The position numbers and the translations under genes are program-made. From DATBAT01 sp963824805 (lineage in GTDB: Bacteria; Acidobacteriota; Terriglobia; Terriglobales; Acidobacteriaceae), in contig CAWGQZ010000016.1 in assembly GCA_963824805.1 (NCBI GenBank), forward strand, positions 1 to 64,000: DNA of 64,000 nt, written 5' to 3'. Of the stretch, positions 1-10,308 are shown in pieces (the first letter of the stretch is position 1; each line of letters opens with the position of its first letter). A model generated the notes under the pieces. That model was not told the origin of the DNA. It searched no databases and saw nothing but the letters and a program-made list of their open reading frames with translations.

Positions 1-1
1 T

Positions 2-3000
2 CCCCCGACAATCACCTCATTTACTCCAGGCGGCGGAGCGGTGGGAACGCAGGTGACCATCACGGGCACACAGTTTGGCGCAGCGCCACAGGGCACTCGT
101 ACCGTCAAATTCAACGGCGTGCTCGCGGCGGCGGCTTCCGTTTGGAGCGATACGTCGATCACAGTGCAGGTTCCGACCAGCGCCACCATCGGCCCGATCA
201 CCGTTACCACCGACACCGGAGTCGGAACCAGCGCAACCAACTTTTTCCCAGCTCCGGTGATTTCGTCGTTCGCGCCGACAAGCGGGTCGAACGGAACCGT
301 TGTTCTTCTCACCGGTCTTAACTTCACGGGGACGAATGCGGTGGCATTCAACGGCGGAGTCGCCAGCACCGTCACCGTGGATTCGGACACCAGTATTCAT
401 GCCACAGTGCCTGCGTCCGGTTCGACAGGGCCGATCTCAGTCACTACCCCCAACGGCGGCACCGGATCGACTGCAACCAACTTCACGATCAGCGCCCTCA
501 TCACCGGTGTAAGCCCGACCTCCGCACCGGTTGCTTCCGTCGTCACCATTAACGGAAGTGGTTTTGGCATTACGCAGGGCACCAGTTCGGTAACCTTTGG
601 TGGCACACCTGCAACCACGATTAACAGCTGGGGGCCGACTTCGATTCAGGCCACGGTTCCCTCAGTTTCGCAGGGGTCAAAGCCCATCATCGTCACCGTC
701 GGTGGACAACCCAGCAACGGGTTCCCATTTACCGTAGTGCCGCCATTTGGCTCGGTTCCACCGTCATTCACTTCCTTCACGCCGTTTGAGGGCATTCCCG
801 GAACAACGGTTACTTTGAATGGTGCGAACTTCACTGGTACGACGGCGGTTACCTTCAACGGGACTGGCGCCAGTTTCACCTTCGTCAACGATAGCCAGAT
901 CACGGCGGTCGTTCCCGCCACGGCTACTACGGGTCCGATAAGTGTCACGAACGGCGTGGGCACTACTCTCACCTCCTCGAATTTCACAGTCTCAACCCTG
1001 ATCAAGAAGATGACCTTTGAGGGCCCCGGGGGGCTGACCGATTCCACCACTGGCGCCGACGCAGTGACTGGTGTCGGTATCGTCGTCGACACGACCAACG
1101 CATTGAAAGACATTGTGTCGGCACACGTTACGAATTCAACCGGATCGTTCGTGACAGAAAACTTCTCGGCTGCGGATGACCTTTACGTCACCTTCTACCT
1201 CCGTATAAACGCACTTCCCGCAGCGATTCCTCGAATCGCGGAAATCAGGAATGGCAGCACGGTTGTGGGCAACATCAATATCTCGACCGGAGGAGCACTC
1301 CGGCTTAACAGCAGCACCGGAACGTTGGTAGCAAGCAGTAGCGCTTTGACGGTCGGCCAAATCTACCGTGTGCTGCTCCATCAGAAGAGAGGGACGGGTG
1401 CGAATGGCTTGTTGGAAGCTTTCTTCGCCCAGGGAGAAACGGTATTCCCCGCCTCTCCATTTGCCAGCACAACCACCGGAACCTGGACGACTGCGGCAAC
1501 GTTAGTGAACATGGGTAACACCAGCGGCACTGCGGCGACGGATATCACCTTGGACAACGTTCAGGTTGACGCAGGCTTGCCGGTAGGCGCGGCCGCTCCG
1601 CTGATCAATTCTCTGACCCCGAACAGCGGCCACCCGGGCGACACGATCGTCATCGCCGGCTTGAATTTCGGTGCCTCTCAGAACGGATCGACCTCGGTGA
1701 AGTTCGGCGCCACTACGGCCCTCCTATCCGATATCGTCAGCTGGTCCGATACCTCAATCAGCGTGAAGGTACCGGCCACCGCTACCACCGGTAACGTGGT
1801 TGTCACCAACACCAACAACGTACCCAGCAACGCTGTGCCTTTCACGGTGAATGGCACAACCATCTCTGCCATCAACCCAACTTCGGGCGCAATCGGAGCC
1901 ACGGTGACCGTTACCGGTACTGGCCTCGATACCGTCACTTCAGCGACGATCAACGGGAGCGCTGCCTCCATCACACCTGGCTCTGCTACACAGATCACGC
2001 TTACGGTGGGAGCCGGAACTACCGGGTCCGGACCGATCGTGGTTACGAGCCCGAACGGATCCGCCAGCAGCGCACCCACCAATTTCACCGTGGTGCCGTC
2101 GCCGGTCATTACCAACTTGTCTTCGCCTTCTGGTGCAGTCGCTCAGTCGATCACCATCACCGGTACGAATTTCGGGGCGAGTCAGGTTACCGGCAGCAAG
2201 GTGGCCTTTAACGGTACAACTGCTCCTGTTACCTCCTGGAGCGACACCTCTATCGTGGTGCCGGTTCCTGCGGGCGCAACGACTGGAAATGTCGTAGTCT
2301 CGGCCGCCGGCGTGGACAGCAACGGTCTCCCCTTCACCGTGACACCGGCGATCACCAATTTGTCTCCCAACTCGGGTGCGGTTGGCGCGTCGGTCGTCAT
2401 TACGGGAACAAGCTTTGGCGCAAGTCAAGGTGGAAGCACCGTCACCTTCAACAATGGTCAGCTAGCTACGGCCACCGCCTGGAGCGATACCTCAATCACG
2501 GTCACCGTGCCCAATAGCGCGGTAACTGGCAACGTCACTGTGACGGTTGGCGGCAATACTAGTCCTGGCGTCAATTTCACCGTGGTCCCGCCACCCAGCA
2601 TCACCAATCTGTCCGCAGGCTCGGGCCCGGTGGGTTCATCCGTGACCATTACGGGTACTAACTTCGGATCACTGCAGGGCACGAGTACGGTCAAGTTCGG
2701 GGCGCAAACGGCGGTTGTCAATACATGGACGGATACCTCAATCGGGGTGACCGTGCCGGCCTTCGCCACCGCGGGCAGCGTCAATGTCGTTGTGACGGTG
2801 GGTGGCGTGGACAGCAACAACTCGCCCTTCACTATTCTGCCGAACATCACCGGCGTATCTCCGAGTTCGGGCCCCGCAAATACTCCTGTCATCATCAACG
2901 GCACCAGCTTCGGCGCCTCAGGGACAGTCACATTCAATGGGACACCTGCCACGAACGTGACCAACTGGAGTGCTACATCCATTTCGGTGACGGTGCCGGT

Positions 3001-5233
3001 GGGCGCTGCTACGGGCCTCGGAAGCGTTGTGGTCACATCGGCTAGTCAGACCAGCAACGGATTCAATTTCACCGTGATTCCGCCGCCCAGCGTCAGCGGG
3101 GTTTCACCAAACTCAGGCTTTGCGGGCTCAACTGTGACCGTGCAAGGTGCAAACTTTGGCGCCACCCAGGGAACAAGCACGGTTACGTTCAACGGGACTC
3201 CTGCAACCATTAACGGTACCTGGACAGATACGTCTATCCCGGTAATTGTGCCAGCTATACCAACGGGCTCAGCATCGGTTGTTGTTACCGTAAGCAATCA
3301 GCCGAGCAACGGCGGATCCTTCACGGTCGTCCCCAACCTGGTGTCACCGACTATCAATTCATTCACCCCAACCACTGGCAGCGGCGGAACGATTGTTGTA
3401 ATTTCCGGCGCCAACTTCAGCGGAACTACCGACGTGAAGTTCAATGGAACATCTGCGGCCAGTTTCAACGTGGATAGCGACACTCAGATCACAGCTGTAG
3501 CGCCCGCAGGCGTCACGACCGGCCCGATCAGCGTGACCAATGCTGGCGGAACCACCACGAGCGTTACCAACTTCACCCTTTCCCTGATCAAGCTGAGCAC
3601 TTTTGAAGCGAACGGAGGGGCGCTGACAGATCCCTCCACCGGCGTCACTTCAACCTCGGGAACGGGATTGAGCGTGGAAACCGTCTCTCCGCTGAAAGGC
3701 TTTTTCTCAGCCCGCGCGAACGGTGGTAGTTCGTACCTGCAAGACACCTTCACTGGTAAGGACGACGTGTATGCGTCCTTCTATCTACGGCTGAACGCAT
3801 TGCCCGCCGCCGGCGTGCGTATTGCCATGTTCCTGGATGGCTCAACCACAGTAGGAAATTTCAATCTGACTACCACAGGCGCCCTGACCTTGCGCAACGG
3901 AACTACAGCAATCGGCGCGAACTCCGCTGCGCTGGCAATCGGCCAGGTTTACCACGTAGCTCTCCATCAGAAAAAAGGAACGGGAGCCAATGCCGTTCTC
4001 GAAGGCTTCCTTGCGGTGGGAGACGCCGCCTTTGGCGTACCCTTCGCTTCGAGCTCCACCGGCACCTGGATCGATCAGGCAACCAGCTTCCGGCTAGGAG
4101 CCACGATAGCGACGGCAGTTGATCTCGTCGTTGACAACATTCAGATCGATACCACCTTACCGTTCTCAGCGCCGGCGCCGAGCATCACCGGATTCAATCC
4201 GACGAGCGGCACCGTGGGAACCTCAGTAACGATCTCTGGAACCAACTTCGGCGCAACGCAATCTGGCGGCAGCGTTAAGTTCAATGGCGTGACCGCGGTT
4301 CCGACTACTTGGAGCAACAGCTCCATCGTCGCGACCGTTCCGGCATCGGCAACAACCGGACCGATCACAGTCATCACCGCGGGTGGCACGGCTAGCACGA
4401 TCAACCTCGCCACGCCAAACTTCACGGTGAACGGAGCAACGCCGAACATCACCGACTTCACTCCGGCAAGCGGACCAGTCGGAACCCAGATCACCATCAA
4501 CGGAAGCAACCTGAGTGGAGCAACCTCGGTGACGGTCAATGGCACGGCCGTGCAAAGCATTGACTCGAACACGGCAGTGCAGATTAAGGTCACCGTAGCC
4601 AGCGCAACCACCGGATCTGGTCCGATCGTGGTGAACACTCCAGGCGGCCAGGCGACAAGCGCGACTAACTTCACGGTTGCCGCGGCTCCAACCGTGACCA
4701 GCTTCACCCCAACCGCCGGCTTGACCGGAGCAAGCGTGGTAATTAGCGGAACCGGCTTCACCGGTGCCAGCGCGGTGAAGTTCAACGGTACTTCGGCGAC
4801 CACATTCACCGTAGACAGTGACATCCAGATCACTGCCACAGTGCCGGGCAGCGCGACCTCAGGCCTGGTCAGCGTGACGACCAGCAACGGAACCGGAACC
4901 AGCGCCAATCCGTTCACGGTGGGCACGCCGACGGTTACTAACTTCACTCCGTCGGGCGGTCCGGAAACAACTTCAGTCACCATCACCGGTACAAACTTCG
5001 GCTCTCCCCAAGGCTCCAGTGCGGTGAAGTTCAACGGAACCACGGCGGCGGGCGTCACAAGTTGGAGCGACACTTCCATTACCGTGCCAGTTCCCGCAGG
5101 TGCGACAACAGGAACCGTCTCGGTGACTACGTCGGCGCGGAACGGGAACCAGTGTGAGACAGCTTTACGGTTGGTGCCGTGCCGGTGGTCAGTAATTTCA
5201 CTCCGGCGGGCGGACCCGTCGGCACCTCGGTGA
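2..5233 (+). CDS. Giant IPT/TIG-repeat and LamG-like surface protein, N-terminal and central part (5' end outside window)
   Basis: The frame is already open at base 2, so the true start lies outside the window. The protein is a string of about 16 IPT/TIG immunoglobulin-like domains of about 85 residues, each opening with a line like 'ITNxSPxSGxxGxxVTITGTNFG'. Two LamG-like (concanavalin-lectin-like) modules interrupt the string, at about bases 994-1590 and 3583-4170, each with the pattern YVTFYLRLNALP ... GQVYHVALHQKKGTGAN. Such proteins are secreted and act in adhesion or polysaccharide binding; that role is inferred from domain type. No catalytic motif is visible. The frame is lost at about 5140-5155, where two extra bases appear (near 'gcgcgga' and 'gtgagac'), and the same protein continues in another frame. 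The last 30 or so residues before the stop at 5233 are therefore probably spurious. Confidence 0.85.
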   Translation, partial: PPTITSFTPGGGAVGTQVTITGTQFGAAPQGTRTVKFNGVLAAAASVWSDTSITVQVPTSATIGPITVTTDTGVGTSATNFFPAPVISSFAPTSGSNGTVVLLTGLNFTGTNAVAFNGGVASTVTVDSDTSIHATVPASGSTGPISVTTPNGGTGSTATNFTISALITGVSPTSAPVASVVTINGSGFGITQGTSSVTFGGTPATTINSWGPTSIQATVPSVSQGSKPIIVTVGGQPSNGFPFTVVPPFGSVPPSFTSFTPFEGIPGTTVTLNGANFTGTTAVTFNGTGASFTFVNDSQITAVVPATATTGPISVTNGVGTTLTSSNFTVSTLIKKMTFEGPGGLTDSTTGADAVTGVGIVVDTTNALKDIVSAHVTNSTGSFVTENFSAADDLYVTFYLRINALPAAIPRIAEIRNGSTVVGNINISTGGALRLNSSTGTLVASSSALTVGQIYRVLLHQKRGTGANGLLEAFFAQGETVFPASPFASTTTGTWTTAATLVNMGNTSGTAATDITLDNVQVDAGLPVGAAAPLINSLTPNSGHPGDTIVIAGLNFGASQNGSTSVKFGATTALLSDIVSWSDTSISVKVPATATTGNVVVTNTNNVPSNAVPFTVNGTTISAINPTSGAIGATVTVTGTGLDTVTSATINGSAASITPGSATQITLTVGAGTTGSGPIVVTSPNGSASSAPTNFTVVPSPVITNLSSPSGAVAQSITITGTNFGASQVTGSKVAFNGTTAPVTSWSDTSIVVPVPAGATTGNVVVSAAGVDSNGLPFTVTPAITNLSPNSGAVGASVVITGTSFGASQGGSTVTFNNGQLATATAWSDTSITVTVPNSAVTGNVTVTVGGNTSPGVNFTVVPPPSITNLSAGSGPVGSSVTITGTNFGSLQGTSTVKFGAQTAVVNTWTDTSIGVTVPAFATAGSVNVVVTVGGVDSNNSPFTILPNITGVSPSSGPANTPVIINGTSFGASGTVTFNGTPATNVTNWSATSISVTVPVGAATGLGSVVVTSASQTSNGFNFTVIPPPSVSGVSPNSGFAGSTVTVQGANFGATQGTSTVTFNGTPATINGTWTDTSIPVIVPAIPTGSASVVVTVSNQPSNGGSFTVVPNLVSPTINSFTPTTGSGGTIVVISGANFSGTTDVKFNGTSAASFNVDSDTQITAVAPAGVTTGPISVTNAGGTTTSVTNFTLSLIKLSTFEANGGALTDPSTGVTSTSGTGLSVETVSPLKGFFSARANGGSSYLQDTFTGKDDVYASFYLRLNALPAAGVRIAMFLDGSTTVGNFNLTTTGALTLRNGTTAIGANSAALAIGQVYHVALHQKKGTGANAVLEGFLAVGDAAFGVPFASSSTGTWIDQATSFRLGATIATAVDLVVDNIQIDTTLPFSAPAPSITGFNPTSGTVGTSVTISGTNFGATQSGGSVKFNGVTAVPTTWSNSSIVATVPASATTGPITVITAGGTASTINLATPNFTVNGATPNITDFTPASGPVGTQITINGSNLSGATSVTVNGTAVQSIDSNTAVQIKVTVASATTGSGPIVVNTPGGQATSATNFTVAAAPTVTSFTPTAGLTGASVVISGTGFTGASAVKFNGTSATTFTVDSDIQITATVPGSATSGLVSVTTSNGTGTSANPFTVGTPTVTNFTPSGGPETTSVTITGTNFGSPQGSSAVKFNGTTAAGVTSWSDTSITVPVPAGATTGTVSVTTSARNGNQCETALRLVPCRWSVISLRRADPSAPR

Positions 5234-7240
5234 CGATTACTGGAACTGGCTTCGGTGCCTCGCAAGGCGGGACGATTGTAAAGTTCAACACGACAACCGC
5301 TACGGGGCCGACCGCCTGGGGCGACACTTCCATCACCATCCCAGTTCCTGCCGGCGCGACGACTGGAACAATTTCGGTAACCACCGCGACGGGAACTGGA
5401 ACCAGCGCCAACAGCTTCACCGTCGGCGCAGCACCGACGATCACTAACTTCAACCCGACAGGCGGGCCGGTTGGGACATTCCGTCACCATCACCGGAACC
5501 GGATTTGGTTCACCCCAGGGCACCAGCACGGTAGCGTTCAACGGAACCAACGCCACATCGGTTACAAGCTGGAGCGATACGTCAATTACAGCGGCCGTGC
5601 CTACGGCCGCAACCAGCGGAACCATCTCGGTGACCACGGTGACGGGAACTGGAACCAGCGGGACGTCCTACACGGTTGGCGCGGGTCCGACCGTAACTGG
5701 ATTCAGCCCGACGGCGGGCCTGGTCGGCGCGACGGTGGTGATCGGTGGAACTGGTTTCACCGGAGCCAGCGCGGTGAAGTTCAACGGTACAGCAGCGACC
5801 ACATTTAATGTCGATAGCGACATTCAGATCACTGCGACGGTCCCCGCAGGAGCCACCACTGGAACGATCAGCGTAACCACTGGTGCCGGCACCGGAACAA
5901 GCGCTAATTCTTATACGGTTGGCGCACCCACAGTAACCAACTTCAGTCCGGCAGGCGGCCCAGTCGGCACCTCGGTGACCATCACTGGCACCAACTTCGG
6001 CGGGAGCCAAGGTACCGAGCACCGTTGCCTTCGGAGCTACGACTGCAGCCCCAGCAACAAGTTGGAGCAGCACATCAATCACTGTCGCTGTACCCGCAGG
6101 AGCCTCCTCTGGAACCATTTCGGTGACTACTGCAGCCGGGACTGGAACGAGCGTCGATAGCTTCGTCGTTGGCGCCGCCCCGGTAGTCAGCAACTTCAAT
6201 CCGTCGGGTGGCCCGGTGGGAACTTCAGTGACCATTACCGGAACCGGTTTCGGTGCTTCACAAGGTACGAGCACCGTAAAGTTCAACAACACGACCGCGA
6301 CAGGCGCAACCGCGTGGGACGACACTTCAATCACAATTCCGGTCCCAGCGGACTAGTTCGGCGCAATTTCAGTCACTACAGCAACCGGAACCGGGATCAG
6401 CGGCACCAGCTTTGTAGTAGGCGCGGCTCCGACCGTGACTAACTTCAGCCCGCTCGGCGGACCGGTGGGAACATCGGTAGTCATCACCGGAACCGGCTTC
6501 GGTTCACCACAAGGCACCAGTACAGTTGCCTTCGGAGCCACGAATGCAACCTCAATCTCCAACTGGAGCGACACTTCGATCACAGCGGCAGTTCCCACAG
6601 GGGCGACTACGGGAGCGATCTCGGTAACCGCCGCCACCGGCACCGGATCGAGCGGAACAAACTTCGTTGTTGGTCCCGCGCCGACCGTGTCGGGTTTCGC
6701 CCCTGGCGCTGGGACCGTGGGCGCTAGTATCACCATCAGCGGCACCGGCTTCACCGGGGCCAGCACGGTGAAGTTCAACGGCACGTCGGCGACTTCGTTT
6801 ACGGTCGACAACGACGGACAGATCACCGCGGCGGTACCATCCGGAGGCACGTCTGGTCCTATTAGCGTGACAACTGTCACCGGGACGGGAACGAGTGCCA
6901 GCTCATTTACGGTAACTCCGCCAGCCCCCGTGATTAGCAGCTTCACTCCGACCAACGGTCCAGTTGGAACCCTGGTCACCATCAATGGTTTGAACCTAAG
7001 CAACGCGTCTTCGGTAACCATCGGTGGAGTGGCGGCAGCGATTGGCACGAACTCGGCAACCCAGATTCAGGCGACCGTGGGTAATAGCGCTAGCACGGGA
7101 CAGGTAATTTTTGTAACCACGCCTGGTGGCACAGCGGACAGCAGCCTGGATACCCCAGCTAACTTCACGGTGACCATCGTTTCTAACCCACCGTCAATCA
7201 CATCATTCACACCAACCAGCGGTGGGAGCTGGAACCCTGG
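4920..7240 (+). repeat. Tandem IPT-coding DNA repeats, about 250 bp period
   Basis: Successive units share long blocks of near-identical DNA, for example the segment encoding GGPVGTSVTITGTGFG recurs at about 5210, 5460, 5960, 6210 and 6455. Spacing is roughly 245-260 bp, one IPT domain each. This region also holds most frame breaks in the gene. Confidence 0.75.
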
Positions 7241-7310
7241 TGACCATCAACGGCGTGAACTTCACTGGCACGACATCGGTTACATTCAACGGAACGTCAG
7301 CGTCATTTAA
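5179..7310 (+). pseudogene. Frame-disrupted continuation of the IPT/TIG protein
   Basis: About nine more IPT domains follow directly, with starts near 5185, 5437, 5690, 5932, 6184, 6435, 6685, 6930 and 7195. They lie in changing frames: frame 1 from 5179, frame 2 from about 5478, frame 3 from about 6010, and frame 1 again after about 7225. There is also an in-frame TAG at 6354-6356. Protein similarity runs through every break without loss of domain residues, so this is one coding region with indels and not several genes. The DNA repeats are very alike here, so collapsed or mis-polished repeats could explain the damage. True decay cannot be excluded from sequence alone. Confidence 0.75.
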
Positions 7311-8025
7311 TTTCGTCAGCGATTCGCAGCTGACCGCAACCGTTCCCGCCGGCGCTACTACCGGCCCGATCAGTGTCACCAACGGCTCAGGCACAACTGA
7401 CACGACCAATCTGAATCCCGCGAATTTCAGCATTACACGGGTGAAGGACATCACGTTCGAAACCGGCAGTCTGACCGGAACATCGGGCTTTGGCTCGACC
7501 ACCGGGACGGTGACGCTTGAAACCGGATCACCGCTGAAAGGTGCGGATTCGATGACTGTCGCAACCGGAACCTCATTTGGAACGCAAAGCTACACCGCTA
7601 CCGATGAGATTTTCATCTCGCTCTATGTCCGGTTAGCTGCCATTCCGGCGGGCCAGGTTCGCGTGGTTCGCATTACCGATGCCGGAACATCGGTCGGAGC
7701 GCTCACCCTTGAAACCACCGGGAAACTTACTTTGCGCAGCGGTACTACCAGCATCGCTGCAACCCCAACCGCGCTGGTTGTGGGAACCCTGTATCGCATC
7801 GGGATCCACCAAAAGAAAGGGACGGGTAGCAACGCTGTCCTGGAAGGCTTTATCGCGACAGGCGATGCTGCTTTCACGACTCCGTTTGCTACCAGCAGCA
7901 CACAGACATTCACCACCCAGGCCGACTCAGTACAGATCGGTGCAACCACAGGAACCGCCGGCAGCATGACAATTGATGACATCCGGCTGGATACGGGTTC
8001 TATGCCCGGACCGTCAATCCCGTAA
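7222..8025 (+). CDS. C-terminal IPT plus third LamG-like module of the giant surface protein
   Basis: The last 267 residues of the giant protein read cleanly: the rest of one IPT domain, then a LamG-like module (about bases 7429-8010) closely resembling the two upstream copies, with EIFISLYVRLAAIP and GIHQKKGTGSN. The protein ends right after this module with a short tail and has no membrane anchor, LPxTG or PEP-CTERM sorting signal. The listed start is only the first start-like codon after the frame break; the real initiation is far upstream. Across the whole gene the LamG-like modules follow runs of about 4, 8 and 13 IPT domains. The next gene starts about 20 bases downstream, so the protein is probably transcribed with the polysaccharide block. 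Confidence 0.7.
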   Translation: MGAGTLVTINGVNFTGTTSVTFNGTSASFNFVSDSQLTATVPAGATTGPISVTNGSGTTDTTNLNPANFSITRVKDITFETGSLTGTSGFGSTTGTVTLETGSPLKGADSMTVATGTSFGTQSYTATDEIFISLYVRLAAIPAGQVRVVRITDAGTSVGALTLETTGKLTLRSGTTSIAATPTALVVGTLYRIGIHQKKGTGSNAVLEGFIATGDAAFTTPFATSSTQTFTTQADSVQIGATTGTAGSMTIDDIRLDTGSMPGPSIP

Positions 8026-8045
8026 TCACCCTGCAATTGGAAATC

Positions 8046-8748
8046 ATGGAACAAGTGAAAGAAATGCCAGTCGCCACCGGGCGCGAATCTGCAATCACAG
8101 ATTCGCCGCGGCGGCAGCGCGGGATCCTGATCGCTCTACTAGGTCCCGACGGCGCCGGCAAGACTTCCCTTGCTCAGTTCCTGGTAAATAGCAAGACAGG
8201 TAAGAGCCCAGCACATCTATATGGGGCTTAACGTCGAAGCCAGCACGATCGGATTGCCTACCAGCCGCTGGTTGCACAAGCAGAAGAAAACGCCGACGGG
8301 CAGTCCGCTGCGGAAAAAACTGATTGGCGCCTTGTCTTTCGTTGACCGAATCATCAGCTACCATCTGCGTTGCGCCGCCGCCCGCTACTTCAGGTTTCGT
8401 GGCCAAGTCGTGGTTCTCGACCGCTACATATACGATTCCTGGCTTTCGCAGCCCGCCCCCACCGCCGGCAAGCGATTTCGCAAGCGGATATTTGAAGGCG
8501 GAGCGCCGGTTCCGGATTTAGTACTTCTTCTGGATGCTCCCGGAGAAATGCTGCTGGCGCGAAAGGGCGAGCACAGCGCCGAGTGGCTGGAGGCTCAACG
8601 GCAGGCCTATCTCGGATTGAAAGATCGCATCCCCCAGATGGTTGTGGTGGACGCGACCCAACCTATGCATCAGGTACAGCGTGAAGTAACCTCCCTCGTG
8701 GTGAATCGCCGGAATACCCGGACAAAGGACCCTGTTCGATGTCAGTAA
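8046..8748 (+). CDS. Thymidylate-kinase-like P-loop kinase 1 (one frameshift)
   Basis: A P-loop phosphotransferase of the thymidylate kinase fold. The N-terminal piece carries Walker A GPDGAGKTS. The second piece carries a DRY motif (VVLDRYIYDSW), a strand LVLLLDAPGEMLLARK and a basic helix EWLEAQRQAYLGL like the TMK lid region. The two pieces lie in different frames and join near 8200-8220 (around 'agcccagcac'), with a net extra base. The paralogue at 10309 aligns through the junction (YMGLN / YMGIN, then LPTSR), so this is one protein of about 233 residues. ATG 8046 is chosen over the upstream TTG 8037. The substrate is unknown: its place beside a Wzx flippase argues against a housekeeping dTMP kinase and suggests a sugar or lipid-linked intermediate (inference). 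Confidence 0.75.
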
Positions 8749-10292
8749 TGGAGCAACCACTTGTCGAGGCGCCACAAGAGGTAAAAAAGGATTCCATCCA
8801 CACGCAGATTCGTGGATCGAGTCTGCTGCTGGGTGGCAGGTTGCTGGCCGTGGCCATCAACTTTGCGGCGCAGGTGCTGATGGTTCGCTATCTCAGCACG
8901 GCAAACTACGGTGCCCTGGGGTATTCGCTGTCGGTTGTCACCATGTTGCAGACCATCTGCATGCTGCAACTCCAGGAGGTGGTCGTCCGCTTTGTGCCCA
9001 TCTATCACGAGCGCGAGGACTATCCCCGGCTGCTAGGGACTTTGGTCCTTACAGTGTGCACCGTCCTGCTTACATCCAGCCTGCTGGTGATCTTGTTTTT
9101 CGCCTGGCCGGAGATGATGCGCCGCTACATGAGCCATGAGAGCCTGCCGATTCGCGTGCTCTCCATTCTGATCTTCTTGCTGCCGATTCAAGCCATTGAC
9201 GCGCTATTCATGGCTTTGTTCGCGAGTTTCTCCAGTTCGCGCGCAATCTTCTTCCGCCGCCATATTTTGGCGCCGGGACTTATTTTCATCGCCGCCCTAT
9301 TAATGATGTTGTTCAAGGCGAATGTAACTTTCCTGGCGTACGGGTATATCATCGCCAACATCATTGGGATTCTGGCCTATTGCTTCATGCTGTTTCGGCT
9401 GTTGCGGGAGCGCGGGCTGACCGCGCATATGCAGTTCAGCAAGATGATCATCCCGGCGAGGGATATCTTCGGGTACAGTTTTCCGGTGCTCACTTCGAGC
9501 CTGGTCAGCATGACTTTGACTTCGGCCGGGGTTTTCCTGCTGGGCTACTATCACACTACGGTTGAGGTCGCGAAGTTTCGCGCAGTTCTCCCCGCCGCCC
9601 AGCTCAACAATACGGTACTGATGAGCTTCACCACTTTGTATACTCCGCTGGCGGCTCGGCTTTTCGCGAAAAACGATTACGATGGGATCAACAAGCTCTA
9701 TTGGCGCACGGCAGTGTGGATGGCAGTGTTAACCTTCCCCATCTTTGCTGCTACCTTCAGCATCGCGCAACCGTTGGTCGAGTTCGTTTTCGGTCATCGC
9801 TACGCGGCGTCCGGTCCGATCCTCGCGATGTTGTCGTTGGGCTTCTACTTCAACGTTGCCCTGGGATTCAATGGGCTCACCGTCAAAGTCCTTGGCAAGC
9901 TGCGTTACACGGTCATCATCAATATCATCGCGGCTGTTATAGACATCGCGCTACTCTTGCTCTTGATTCCCCGCTACGGCGCAATTGGCGCGGCAATCGG
10001 TACCACAGCCACCATGATCGTGCATAACATGCTTAAGCAGGCGGGTCTTCGGTTGGCTTCCGGGCTAAGCATCTTCGACGGCCAATATCGGTCGTTCTAC
10101 CTGCTGATCGTAGCGAGTTCGGTTGGCTTGTTTGCGATTCAACAACTCATATCCAGCAGCCTTAAAGTCGCGGGCCCACTGGCGGCACTGGTTTCGATTT
10201 TCGTGCTGGCGGTCGCGAGAAAGAAGCTGCACGTGAGCGAAACTTTCCCGGAACTCCTAAAACTGCCAGGAATGCGCTTTATCTTCGAGTAA
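8739..10292 (+). CDS. Wzx-type polysaccharide flippase (MATE/MVF superfamily)
   Basis: An integral membrane protein of 517 residues with about 12-14 hydrophobic helices through its whole length. The N-terminal part (GSSLLLGGRLLAVAINFAAQVLMVRYLS) is typical of O-antigen/EPS flippases, which move undecaprenyl-diphosphate-linked repeat units across the inner membrane. Its ATG overlaps the end of the preceding kinase gene by 10 bases, and the next kinase gene starts 16 bases after its stop, so the three genes look co-translated. A short charged segment precedes the first helix. The frame is intact. A second flippase lies at 36923. Which unit each moves cannot be told from sequence. Confidence 0.88.
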   Translation: MSVMEQPLVEAPQEVKKDSIHTQIRGSSLLLGGRLLAVAINFAAQVLMVRYLSTANYGALGYSLSVVTMLQTICMLQLQEVVVRFVPIYHEREDYPRLLGTLVLTVCTVLLTSSLLVILFFAWPEMMRRYMSHESLPIRVLSILIFLLPIQAIDALFMALFASFSSSRAIFFRRHILAPGLIFIAALLMMLFKANVTFLAYGYIIANIIGILAYCFMLFRLLRERGLTAHMQFSKMIIPARDIFGYSFPVLTSSLVSMTLTSAGVFLLGYYHTTVEVAKFRAVLPAAQLNNTVLMSFTTLYTPLAARLFAKNDYDGINKLYWRTAVWMAVLTFPIFAATFSIAQPLVEFVFGHRYAASGPILAMLSLGFYFNVALGFNGLTVKVLGKLRYTVIINIIAAVIDIALLLLLIPRYGAIGAAIGTTATMIVHNMLKQAGLRLASGLSIFDGQYRSFYLLIVASSVGLFAIQQLISSSLKVAGPLAALVSIFVLAVARKKLHVSETFPELLKLPGMRFIFE

Positions 10293-10308
10293 GCGGAGCC
10301 CTTCGATA

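Noticed and set aside
646..1113. Other minus-strand frames over the IPT repeats (also 1678-2115, 2458-3036, 5582-6334, 6353-7048)
   Set aside because: Same cause: mirror frames of repeats, all with the same Val/Pro-rich pattern.
4141..5637. Long minus-strand frame of 498 codons inside the IPT gene
   Set aside because: It is the complement of repetitive, stop-poor coding DNA. The protein is low-complexity Val/Pro-rich without domains, while the plus strand encodes clear IPT repeats.
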